Assembly (NCBI GenBank): GCA_911728455.2
Contig: OU452226.1
Span: forward strand, 23,383,999 to 23,447,998
Direction: 5' to 3'
From: Marthasterias glacialis
Lineage: Eukaryota; Echinodermata; Asteroidea; Forcipulatida; Asteriidae
Length of the DNA stretch: 64,000 nucleotides
Made by a program: the position numbers and the translations under genes. Positions 1 through 12,500 of this stretch are shown here, piece by piece (the stretch's first letter is position 1; each line of letters starts with the position of its first letter). The notes under the pieces were generated by a model. That model worked only from the letters and a program-made list of their open reading frames with translations, was not told the origin of the DNA and made no database searches.

Positions 1-371
1 TCTCCTGGTCTCTGACAGGCCCGAGGGGTGCATAGACGTGCACTATTGCCCGAATAATGCCAGTCCATATGTGTTTTATAACACACCTCAGTCCAAAATG
101 TCTGTTAGAAGAGTAAATCGCGGTTTGTTGGCTGGAGATTCTTCTTGATCCGTAAAGGCCGTCGTTCTCTTCAGGGCGCTCTTTACCAGTCAATAGTTTT
201 TGGGTTTTTGAAACTATTTCCCGCTTTGCGAACTATTTCCCACAAATGAAGCGCGTGCGGTGCGTGTGATGCAGATGTCATGCACTAGGCTATATAAGTT
301 CATCCCACGCGACCGTGTTTCAGCTTATCAGGATAGAGAACCAGGGAGAGGTGTGTAATAAAAGGTTTTAC

Positions 372-523
372 CTGGCAGGCGTCGATGCCCCCCGTTTCGG
401 AATAACCTGCACAGAACACTTTGTTGGTGATTGCCCCGTACCCGTACGCTGTCTTTCTGCAGTCATGTCGGGTGATGTATGGCACACGAGCCTCCTGAAG
501 GACGCTTGCTATTTGGAAGCTAC
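372..523 (-). CDS. Gene A trypsin exon 3 (S1-pocket exon)
   Basis: Acceptor CAG|GT at 524-525 and donor CAG|GTAAAA at 370-371. The exon reads GSFQIASVLQEARVPYITRH and onward to AGYSETGGIDACQ, ending in phase 0 directly before the expected GDSGGP exon. The Asp of GGIDACQ is the residue that gives trypsin its Arg/Lys preference. Gene B has the equivalent exon at 21889-22037 with nearly the same length (149 against 152 nt) and the same phases. The catalytic Ser exon is not in bases 1-371. Confidence 0.88.
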
Positions 524-3500
524 CTGCATCAGGATCTTAAAAATAAAAAAAAAAATAAAAAAAAATCAGCACAAGAAACATCATCATCATCAAAAGGTAC
601 TCGTCTCATTAAATTTGCTCTGTTTAAGTTTTAGCTTCTGCAAATGCAAGGCTGTATAATCCATTCTTAAATTGTTTAGTTTGAAAGCATCTTGTTTGTC
701 TCCGTGGGCGTGGGTCCAGAGGTCGGGTCCAGGGGGTCCAAACCCCTCCTTACTCTCGACGACATATTTTTCTGATATCTTTGCTTTTTTTTATAATTTT
801 CAAAATAATAGCCCCAGTCCGCTGCACGCCTTAATTCATATTGCCCGCTGGCGTCATACACCCATAATCATCGTGACCCTCCCGGTACTTTTTGTCGTTT
901 TTGTTGTTGTTGTGCTTTTGGGTCCCTCAAATGGGTAAAATACTTGGATCCAAGCAAGGTCTCCCTTCCTCTCCCCTCCCCTTCCCCTTCCCCCTCTCAC
1001 CTCCCCATCTCTCTCCCCCTCCCCCATCTCCCTCTGAAAAACAGTTTAATTTGTTAGGTCCATCGGTCGAATGTCAGTCAGTTATACCTTCAGTAAGGCC
1101 AAAGCCGGTGATGTAACAGTTCGAATTTTTTCCGAATTTCTTGGTCTTATCAACATCCAGACAAATATTGTTGACATAACCATCCGTCTTCGCGACGGGT
1201 GTCTTCATCACCATGACGACAATGTCATTGACATACGTTCTGCTGTCAAAGTTGTTGAAGAAAATTTCAGTTACGTCACTCCGGTGTAGTCCTTCACCAT
1301 TCCTTTTCTGTTTCCCTAGGTATACCACCCAGTCGGAAGCGTCTTTTCTCCTGTAGATATCAAAAACAATATTTTATTAATATTTTATTAAAGCAATATT
1401 TTTTTAATGTAAACTATCAGTTAGACATTTACCTCTTATAAGTTTATGGGCAGATTTTGTATTATTTAGTATGTCTTGTTTGTTCAATAGAAACACGTAT
1501 AGGGAGACAAAACTCCTTATTCGTTTAATTAGGTTTCCATGAAGTCTGTATTACCAATCTTGCAAAGTCAGTTCCAACTTTTGGATGGTCATAGTTTTCA
1601 TAGATTTTTTTAAGCGTGCAGATTTGCTTAATAAACAAACAATCAGCACAAACACAGCAGTTGTCTGAGACTGTAACCAGACTTACAACTAGCTTTTATC
1701 TACAACCATTGGCTGATTTTGCTGTGATGGCAGACTGTGGCTATCCCTATGCTCCCGAACGTTCCGCGCGGCGAACATTAGTTAATTGCTTGTAATTTAC
1801 TTATAAACAGTGATCTTGTTTAGTTGACCTTTCACACAAGCTGCTCGGAAAATTCTATTTTAACACCGCTGTAAAAAGGAGGATCAAGTGTAAACGCGTC
1901 AACGATCAGCGTGATCTCCCTTGCTGGATCTGATCTTTCCTTGATTGACCTTGCCTGATCAAGCGTATGAACGTGGTGCATCACATCACTATAATACAAA
2001 ATAAAAAAAGACAAACACCCAACACCCTATTAAACAAGCAGTTATCACCTCACCCCTCTTCAAAGCAGTGGGCAGCACTGATGATGTATTTGTTTTTGTA
2101 CAGTGAGCCACCACATGTGGCTCTAGCTGAGGTAGTCTTGTTTGTCCATATGATGTGAGCCTGCCAGGGCCAGTCAGCTTGTACCGCATCTTTACCTCCT
2201 ACAATTCTCCCACTCTGCTTTTGTCGGGTACCACATTCCTTTCCTTCGGGGAAAAAAAAGTTGAAATTGTTATCTGTGCATAAACTTGTATATTTTAAAA
2301 GAACCCCCTTTGACCGTATAAGAGGCCACTCTAGTTAAAAAGTACAGACTCGTGTTCATGGTGTTATCACAACCCTTTGGTAGGTAGGTAGGTAGACAGG
2401 CTGGCGGGCGGGTTGGTAGGTGGCTGGGTGGGTAAATAGCAAGCGAGCAAGCGCGCAAGCGAGCAGGCGAGCAGGCGAGCAGGCGAGCAGGCGAGCAGGC
2501 GAGCAGGCGAGCAGGCGAGCAGGCGAGCAGGCGAGCAGGCGAGCAGGCGAGCAGGCGAGCAGGCGAGCAGGCGAGCAGGCGAGCAGGCGAGCAGGCGAGC
2601 AGGCGAGCAGGCGAGCAGGCGAGCAGGCGAGCAGGCGAGCAGGCGAGCAGGCGAGCAGGCGAGCAGGCGAGCAGGCGAGCAGGCGAGCAGGCGAGCAGGC
2701 GAGCAGGCGAGCAGGCGAGCAGGCGAGCAGGCGAGCAGGCGAGCAGGCGAGCAGGCGAGCAGGCGAGCAGGCGAGCAGGCGAGCAGGCGAGCAGGCGAGC
2801 AGGCGAACAAACGAACAAGCGAACAAACGAACAAACGAACAAACGAACAAACGAACAAACAAACAAACAACCGAACCCAAGAAACAAACAACAAACGAAC
2901 AAACGAACAAACGAACAATTGAACAAACGAACAAACGAACAAACGAACAAACGAACAAACGAACAAACGAACAAACGAACAAACGAACAAACGAACAAAC
3001 GAACAAACGAACAAACGAACAAACAAACAAACAAATGAACAAATAAACAAACAACCCGAGAAACAACAAACGAACAAACGAACAAACGAACAAACGAACA
3101 AACGAACAAACGAACAAACGAACAAACGAACAAACGAACAAACGAATAAACGAACAAACGAACAAACGAACAAACAAACAAACAAATGAACAAACAAACA
3201 AACAACCCAAGAAACAAACAACAAATGAATAAATTGCCCCTACCCACTGCCCCCATGACAATGTCTCAATGAACCTCTGGCTCTTTCGTTTCCGAACCAC
3301 ACACTCACCGCCGCAAACCTCTATTTTTATTGACTAACGTATTGAAAATGTCTATAGATCAGCCAATGCCATCACTTGACACGGGCAGACTCCAGACGAT
3401 CTTCTCATGTTTGAAATTGAAATGGATTGAACTTTTGGGAGTTGTGGTCTTCATTAGCTGGAAGAGCCCGAAAATCATTAACACTAACCTACTGATGGGC

Positions 3501-6500
3501 AACTTTGCATGTCGCATGATTCTTCCTCGAAGTTGTTGCCTTCGCATTCTCCGTCTGTGCAGGGGCATTCTCTTATCCTTCTCTTGGTCCCTGTCTCACA
3601 GTTGCAGGTATCCCAATCACCCCAGGCATTCCAAGAACATTCTACTGAAATTTGACCTGGAGTAAAAAAAAAAAAAAAAAATCTTAATGGAGAAAGTCCT
3701 GCGATGCTGACTGGTACAGCTACTGTTACGTCACAAAGCACCATTTTAGCTCATTCGTTTTCACAATTATTAATGCACATTTTAAATTAAGGAGGTTGAT
3801 TCTGAAAAGTAACAATTGTTTGAAAATTATTGGCTGCATGTAAAATGTCAAACTATATGATTCATTTTTCTAAGGACTATTGGCAGTAGTAACTAATGGG
3901 TCCGTACTTAAATAATTATGACAACGATGATGTATAAAAAGTCCAGTTTACAAACCATTATCTTCTGTTCCTTCACAAAAAGGAGACATTTCATCGCTGT
4001 TGTCTTTACAATCTTGTTCGCCGTCGCAAACCCAATCAGAGTTGATATTAAAAAGCCCGTCGGAACACTGAAAGCCTGCAAATATATTTTATGAGTCAAG
4101 AAAGGAAACAAATTAAACTAGACATTATGTGTCTGTCACTAGGACAAACACAAAGCTGTTCCGATTATTTGTAAGCATGTTTTACTAATAGTATTGTCAC
4201 CTAGAAATGAAGAGACTTTGATTTCAACGAGGACTGCAAACATAATAGATGCCATTGGGACTGTAATAGACCGATTGCGCGACAATGTTTACATGCGGTC
4301 ACGTGACCCCCTATCGGGTATGACGTCATACAACTGATGAAAAAATACGTGTAAAGAGATAGGCCGTGACACAGAGTGAGTACGAAACAGTCGATTTTAC
4401 TTTCGTTAAGCGATGAATTAGTTAATCAGCCCCTTTATTTAAAGTAGTATGTTGTGGCATTAATTTCGATCACATCTCCGTGTCATAATTTAACAGAATT
4501 CTACTAAAAAGAGGTTTTTTAGCCATGCACTACCGGCGTCGGACGACTATTATGTAGCCACCCGTCTGTTATTTTGTTAGTAATGTAGGCCTAAATCACC
4601 GTAAAAAAAAGGGATAAACAACGTTGGGAAAGTGAGCATTAATACCTAGCCTTGCAGAATTTCAAATAGGCAAAGGAATCACACAGTTTTGGAAAGCAAT
4701 TTCTTTGGAGGATTTCAGCTTCAAAACTTTGAAATGTTTGTGTTGAAAAGTGTGTGGTGATCGCGGTCGTCTGGCCGAAGGTTCCGTCGTACGCTGTACA
4801 CATCGTGCACATTTATACGGTACTTTTGCAATTTTCAAGACTTGCTGGAACTGCCCTTACTGGCTTTATTCAGCCACTTGAAGGTCTCTGGTACAAACTC
4901 TGGAATATGTTTCACATATTTCGAGCAAGAAAAGCCTCGATCGAATAAACTAAATGCATTAATCATCGTGTACCGTACCACCCTTTCCTATGGAGGATTA
5001 CGTGTGTGTTAACATTTTATACCCAAGAGGGGTCACGTGACGCGGTTCGCGCAATCGGTCTATTGTTCGTCCGGAAGTATAGGTCAAAGTAGGGTAACGC
5101 CTGTAAAAACCAAATGTCACATGTGATGTTAGGTACAAAGATTACGATTCTAGAAGAATTGGCTTAGGGGATGTGATTTTTTGAAATTTTGAATTTCCTG
5201 TTTGGACCGGAAGTAAAGGTCAAAGTGGGGTCATGCTAATAACCAAATGTCACATGATGTAAGCTACAAAATGAACAAAGATAATGACTCTACGACATTT
5301 TGCACATAAGATGTGACATTTTGAAATTTTGAACTTCCTGTTTGGACCGTAAAGTAAAGGTCAAATGGGGGTCACGCATGTAAATCAACTGTCACATATG
5401 ATTTAAGCTACACAGCAACACAAAAATTACGACTTTATGGAATTTAGTTCAGGAGATATGACGTTTTAAAGTTTTGAACTTCCTGTTTGGACCGGAAGTA
5501 AAGGTCAAATTGGGGTCATATGTTTAATTAAAAAAATATCACCCGTGCTCTAAGCTTTAAAATGGCACAAGGATTATGACTCTACGATATGTGCTTCGGG
5601 AGATATGATTTGTTTTATTATCAAACTTTGAATTAATGTAACTTGATACCTGATGACGTCACGATGACGAAAACATGTTTGCCTTACTATGATTGTTTGT
5701 TATTTACAAGGTGGTGTAACTAATGGGTCCGTACTTAAATATGACAACGATGATGTATAAAAAGTCCAGTTTACAAACCATTATCTTCTGTTCCTTCACA
5801 AAAAGGAGACATTTCATCGCTGTTGTCTTTACAATCTTGTTCGCCGTCGCAAACCCACTCAGAGTTGATTTTTAAAAGCCCATCGGAACACTGAAAGCCT
5901 GCAAATATATTTTATGAGTCAAGAAAGGAAACAAATTAAACTAGACATTATGTATCTGTCACTAGGACAAACACAAAGCTGTTCCGATTATTTGTAAGCA
6001 TGTTTTACTAATAGTATTGTCACCTAGAAATGAAGAGACTTTGATTTCAACGAGGACTGCAAACATAATAGATGCCATTGGGACTGTAATAGACCGATTG
6101 CGCGACAATGTTTACATGCGGTCACGTGACCCCCTATCGGGTATGACGTCATACAACTGATGAAAAAATACATGTAAAGAGATAGGCCGTGACACAGAGT
6201 GAGTACGAAACAGTCGATTTTACTTTCGTTAAGCGATGAATTAGTTAATCAGCCCCTTTATTTAAAGTAGTATGTTGTGGCATTAATTTCGATCACATCT
6301 CTGTGTCATAATTTAACAGAATTCTACTAAAAAGAGGTTTTTTAGCCATGCACTACCGGCGTCGGACGACTATTATGTAGCCACCCGTCTGTTATTTTGT
6401 TAGTAATGTAGGCCTAAATCACCGTAAAAAAAAAGGGATAAACAACGTTGGGAAAGTGAGCATTAATACCTAGCCTTGCAGAATTTCAAATAGGCAAAGG

Positions 6501-9500
6501 AATCACACAGTTTTGGAAAGCAATTTCTTTGGAGGATTTCAGCTTCAAAACTTTGAAATGTTTGTGTTGAAAAGTGTGTGGTGATCGCGGTCGTCTGGCC
6601 GAAGGTTCCGTCGTACGCTGTACACATCGTGCACATTTATACGGTACTTTTGCAATTTTCAAGACTTGCTGGAACTGCCCTTACTGGCTTTATTCAGCCA
6701 CTTGAAGGTCTCTGGTACAAACTCTGGAATATGTTTCACATATTGCGAGCAAGAAAAGCCTCGATCGAATAAACTAAATGCATTAATCATCGTGTACCGT
6801 ACCACCCTTTCCTATGGAGGATTACGTGTGTGTTTACATTTTATACCCCAGAGGGGTCACGTGACGCGTGTCGCGCAATCGGTCTATTGTTCGTCCGGAA
6901 GTATAGGTCAAAGTAGGGTAACGCCTGTAAAAACCAAATGTCACATGTGATGTTAGGTACAAAGATTACGATTCTAGAAGAATTGGCTTAGGGGATGTGA
7001 TTTTTTGAAATTTTGAATTTCCTGTTTGGACCGGAAGTAAAGGTCAAAGTGGGGTCATGCTAATAACCAAATGTCACATGATGTAAGCTACAAAATGAAC
7101 AAAGATAATGACTCTACGACATTTTGCACATAAGATGTGACATTTTGAAATTTTGAACTTCCTGTTTGGACCGTAAAGTAAAGGTCAAATGGGGGTCACG
7201 CATGTAAATCAACTGTCACATATGATTTAAGCTACACAGCAACACAAAAATTACGACTTTATGGAATTTAGTTCAGGAGATATTATGACGTTTTAAAGTT
7301 TTGAACTTCCTGTTTGGACCGGAAGTAAAGGTCAAATTGGGGTCATATGTTTAAGTAAAAAAATATCACCCGTGCTCTGAGCTTTAAAATGGCACAAGGA
7401 TTATGACTCTACGATATGTGCTTCGGGAGATATGATTTGTTTTATTATTAAACTTTGAATTAATGTAACTTGATACCTGATGACGTCACGATGACGAAAC
7501 ATGTTTGCCTTACTATGATTTTTTGTTATTTACAAGGTGGTGTAACTTTTATTCCTATGCGATATCTTCGAACGAAAACCCTAAAAATACAAAGATTCTG
7601 CCCTTCCATGTAGATGAAAATTTACCGATGGAGGGCGCTGTATCATATGAAACGTCAATAGATGTGGGAGGTAACCCCCGTTTTTTTTTTTTGTTTTTTT
7701 TTTGGGGGGGAGGGGGGGGGGGGAAGCCCACGTTATCAGATTGGGAATGAGACGTGGGATTCGAACCGGGGTCCGCACAGCAGTGAAAGACAGACAAGAA
7801 ACACAACTAGCCAACCTGAATGCCCATAAACTTACATGAGCTTTCGTCCTGCTGGTTGTAGCAATTAGGAACACCATCACACACGTAGTCAACACCAATG
7901 TCAAAATTACAGCCTGAGTCTTTGACACAGTAACGGTAGCCTCGGCTATCACACTCTTTGGAGTGAAAAGGAGAATACAAATTGATTCAAATTTCAAAAT
8001 CTCCAAAACTGAGACCATAATACACCCTCGTCCTCCCCACCTGCAGCATAAAACAATTGCGCCCAAACTTAAGTCCCGAGCACCTGCTTACTCCTAGAAT
8101 CAAGTTGAGAATGTCTAATAACATTTGTTCAGACATGTATGGATAATAGGCTCGTTTCTAAGCCATACAGATACAAACTGTTTGATTTAAAACGCTTGCA
8201 AAACCATATAGGTATATACATTTTGGTGGCCCTTGAAAGACAACATAAGTGGTTGGCGTCAATGTCCCTCTAGGGCCACCGTAGGTAACACTTGCCAAAG
8301 CAAAACTCATCCGATCCGTCCGCGCAGTCTGCTCTGTTATCGCAGACGAAGTCGGGAAAGACTCCCTCTCCTGGTTCTTTTGGTTGAAAACACTCTATAG
8401 ATAAAGGACAATGTGAAAAATGAAAGACATTTAATCCTGATCTTGGCCCGACTTGTCGTTTGGGTGGTTGAAACCCTATCAGGAGGGGGGAGGCACCCCC
8501 CCTTCCTAATGTTTAACCGTAACTATTTAACGCTTAGTTTGATCACCAGGGAATTTTCTGACTTCTCCAAAAATATATCTAGGATTATTTTGCCAAAAAA
8601 ATAATTGATACAGGGGGTTAGCTGTTGCCATGGTCACCATTTGTTTGACCATGTGTCAAATGATTTAAAAAAAAAAGTTAGTGATTTTTTAAAAACTTTT
8701 TGTACATAATTTCCACCTGGTTTTTAAATTTTTTTTCGCCAGAAAAATTAGAGTGATGAGTCACGTGATAGTCTGAAATGCTTTTGGGAATTCAAAATGG
8801 CCGCCATATTTGACGACCATCTTGGATTTTGTTTTTTCAGCCTGTAATTAGGGGGTCAAATTATATCAAGTTTTTTAACAATAGAATATTTTCAACATGT
8901 TAATTTCTTACTTTTCAGACCAAAATAATATTAAGGTTTGTCAACCAAGCCTTATTGTTGCTCCCTGGGCCCTGGACGGCGGCCATTTTGTTTTTAAGTG
9001 AAAAAAATAACGCAAAAAACAAATCCCCCAAAATGGGATAAATTAATGGATTATAACGCCCCCTGCGGTTACCCCAGGGAACAAATTAGGTTAGAATGAT
9101 ATTGATCATGTTAAAATGAACAAGTTAGTCAAGTTTCAAAACATTCGGACAAAACTACAGAAGTTATATGAAAAACAGGATTTTTGACCAAATTTGGTCA
9201 AAAACGCCCTCTAAGTAAATTTCTTGGAAATTTTTTCGACGTCATCATGTAGAACTCGGTGAATTGAACATATGTGGCAAGGTTCATCAAAATCGGGCAA
9301 ACACTTTGGATAAAACTATGTGCCCCCCGGTCCCCGTACATCCCCAAAAAGCCCGGTCCTGAATGGGTAAACTGTCTGGGGTATCTATGAATGTCATTAT
9401 AATATTTATGATAATTATTCATCATATTAAATGGTTATCAATTCCAATAAATAAAAAAAAAATGGAAAATGGAAATTTCCGTTTGGAGGTAAATTTACTT

Positions 9501-12500
9501 ACTGAAACAATCGTCATTTTCGTTAGTGTTGCAGTAACCTATCAAAAATAAAAATAGATTAATAATTTGTGACTTAAGTTACATTTGCTTCATCTGACCC
9601 CCCTAAAAAAATTTAATAGATTGGGATAGATTGGGGGTCAAACCATAGAAATAGTGTGGTAAACCATATTCAATTAGACTTCTAATAAAGCACTTAATAT
9701 ACAACTTTTGAGGATTATTCAAAGATAGTTTGAGAGTTTTTTTCATGAGAGTTTAACAAAGGTATTATCAGCGTAAGATGTTTGCTTGGGCAACTTTTAT
9801 TTTTTTAAAGTTTTGAAATATTTTTGTGCTTTCAAAATGAATGAGTATTTGCGCCCTCTTGCTGACAAAAAACACGGCCTATTCAAGTTTTCAACTCAGT
9901 TTTCTTGGCACATGTTTTTCTGTTCGACCCTTTGCCATGCACAGCTTCTTTCCATTCCTCTGCCGGGGTAGAACATGACGGTATACTCACGGTCGCATAC
10001 TTCATCGGACCCATCGTTGCAGTCATTAAGACCGTCGCAGGTAAACCTCTTCAAAACACCTTCTCCCTCCGTTCCGGGATTGGCACAGGCTGAAAGTGAG
10101 GGAATTTATTTTTACGGTGGTATTTTTATTAAAACAAAAAATTTAAATTAAAAGCTTTTTAACACCTAGTTGTGGGGACTTCCGATTGTTGTTCTTTTAT
10201 TCCCTTTTCTAAAGAATCCCTCTGTGGGGACATGGTTTGACAAAGATTGATGGGACCTTTGTTCCACTGTGAAAATGTCCCCACAACGGTGTGTATGCCT
10301 ACCCCCCCCCCCACACACACACAGTCGTGTATCACCATTATGTCCGAGGACTTCTATTGTTAATTCTATTGTTCCTGTACTGAAGCAATCTCCATTGGTT
10401 TTGTACACAAATGGCGTCCGAGGACCCATGAAAACAAAGAACTGACCAGTGAGGACCTATTGTCCCTATTGTAAAATGTCCTGGGAGCATATGGTCAAAC
10501 ATGCCCACACACACACACACCCACACAAGTGTGTATTTTACCTGCAATCGGGGACCTCCTATTGTCCCTCTTTTGTTTGTACTTTAACTTTTTAGCAACA
10601 GCTCCCATAGGTTTTGAACACACTTTCCAACTGGGGACCTTTTCCAATCGGGGACCGTATTGTCCTCTTTTGTTATAAGTCCCCGGTTTGAATGCCTAAA
10701 CAAACTCACACACACACAGGGGGGAAACTACACAGAATCCTGCCAACATTATTTAGATGAGTAAATTTGTAATTCGAAAACGGGTGACTATCTTGAGCAA
10801 ACAATAGATAAAAAAAAAACTGTGACAAAAAATAATGTAATACAAACGTATTACTATTGTTTGTTCGATGTTTCATTTTAACCTGCCCTTAATTTTAAGC
10901 TGCTTTGTAGTTGCTGGACTAAAGGGGCTTAAAGACTATAAAAAACTGTGAAAATTTAAACAATGTATTAAAGATAATAATGAAAATAATACATTCCGTT
11001 AACAAACCTCTAAAACAACATTTAAGAAGGGTAGAATAAAGAATACAAATCTGTACTTTTAAAGTATATCGCAAAACACTTCCAGTCAAAAGCCTTAACG
11101 GCTAAACTCACCGAAACAGTCCTTCTTGTTTTCTGTTGTCGCAGTGCATTTCTCTATATAGATTTAAAAAAAAAAAGACGGTAATTTTGAATTAAAAACG
11201 AGGTGTACCAAATTGTCCGTATGTGTTACAGTGGTCAAAATACTGTATTGGACCCGTTGAAGTAGATTGATGTGATTGTCTGGCAGACCACATAAATGGG
11301 AGACTGTTGAAGTAGTCCAAACGACTTGATATAAATGCGTGAATAAATTTTTCGGTTTTTCAATGGTTAGCTAGTGGTTGGTTCGTGACGCACATTGTGC
11401 ATGCGCACTGAAGTTGAAGTGCGAACGACTCTAGTCATGTCACGTCAACACGACCATAAGAAAACTGCGAAATCACTTTTCTGATAACTGGTCCCGTCGG
11501 CACTGTGCATATGAAACGGCTAGTGGTAACCAGCGATGCGATCAACCCCGATAGGTCGCGAATCCTGTTGGTAAGTGTGACGTAATTTCACGGTAAGTCA
11601 CGCCCACTTCACACAAACTGGCTCCATCGACTGCCAGAAGCCCAAAGGAAATGCATTGAAGTTTTTGGCTTTGATGATTTATGTAAGAACAACATAATTG
11701 CTGGACTTGCCTTTCATGTATGTCTTGCAAAGACTCTATGTCTTATCAGAAATATCGGTTCCTTTCACAAGAAATGTCTTTGAATGAAGGAATAAGTGTT
11801 CCTTAATAAGTGGTAAAATAACACAGTAAAGCTTGGTTCATACTTCACGCGAAAGCAAAGGCGAAGCGAATTTTGGTGACGCAACAATACAGTACGCGCT
11901 GTTTTCCAATTGTGACGCAAGGGAATTCGCTTCGCTTTCGCCATTCGCATGAAGTATGAACCGGGCTTAACGTACGTTGTATATGCCACCTTTGGAACCG
12001 GAAGTAGCAAAAACTTTGGGCTTGCAACAGCAAATGCGCACGCGCGTGACGTAATGACTTACCAATTATAATAGTCGACTATAGACTAGTCCAACCATCG
12101 TTGACTAGCTTGAGTTCGATCAGAATTAGTCAAACTATGGCTAAATATTGTCCTCGATCGAACTCGCTCAATGATTACCAGACACCCCCAAACCGATTAA
12201 CAGCGCCATTTTTTTATGTTGAGTTCTACCGCCTCGGTCTGATCTGGTTTACACTGATTTTTTTTTACTGGAGGGGAAAAATGATTGATGAGTTGACTTA
12301 CTAGTTTCCTCTTCATCCGATCCATCCATGCAGTCAATGAATCCATCCAGGACAGCGTACTTAGGAGTACCCTCCCCTGTGTAGCTTGGATTAGCGCATC
12401 CTGTTGGGGCAAGAATTAAACACACCGCGTCTCAATACAGTGTAGACTCTTCTGGCCTTCAGAAATGGACTGGAATCAAGGTGTGTCTTTATAGCTTGAA

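Larger units (their letters stand above)
3889..5715. repeat. Tandem duplication, copy 1 (1.83 kb unit)
   Basis: This segment and 5716-7541 are the same sequence at about 99% identity by eye, differing by scattered substitutions and a few 1-4 base indels. Each copy contains one LDLa exon, one TIR element and a set of ~140 bp degenerate repeats. The pentamer GTAAC sits at the left edge (3889), at the junction (5716) and at the right edge (7542), as expected for a microhomology-mediated tandem duplication. Confidence 0.93.
5716..7541. repeat. Tandem duplication, copy 2
   Basis: Second copy of the 1.83 kb unit described at 3889-5715. It ends at GTAAC (7542), where it changes from matching the copy 1 to copy 2 junction to unique sequence. 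Confidence 0.93.

Noticed and set aside
2270-3300. Open frames of 200-330 codons rich in Leu-Ala-Cys-Ser-Pro-Ala-Arg and Phe-Val-Cys-Leu
   Set aside because: They translate the octanucleotide array in several frames at once. A stop-free 8-bp unit always gives this, and there is no splice or domain context.
4754-4948. 64-codon frame preserved in both tandem copies
   Set aside because: Preserved only because the copies are ~99% identical; absent from the diverged third copy of the element.
7581-8066. 161-codon minus-strand frame
   Set aside because: Runs through an LDLa exon in a different frame and through a SINE and homopolymers; the LDLa frame explains the exon.
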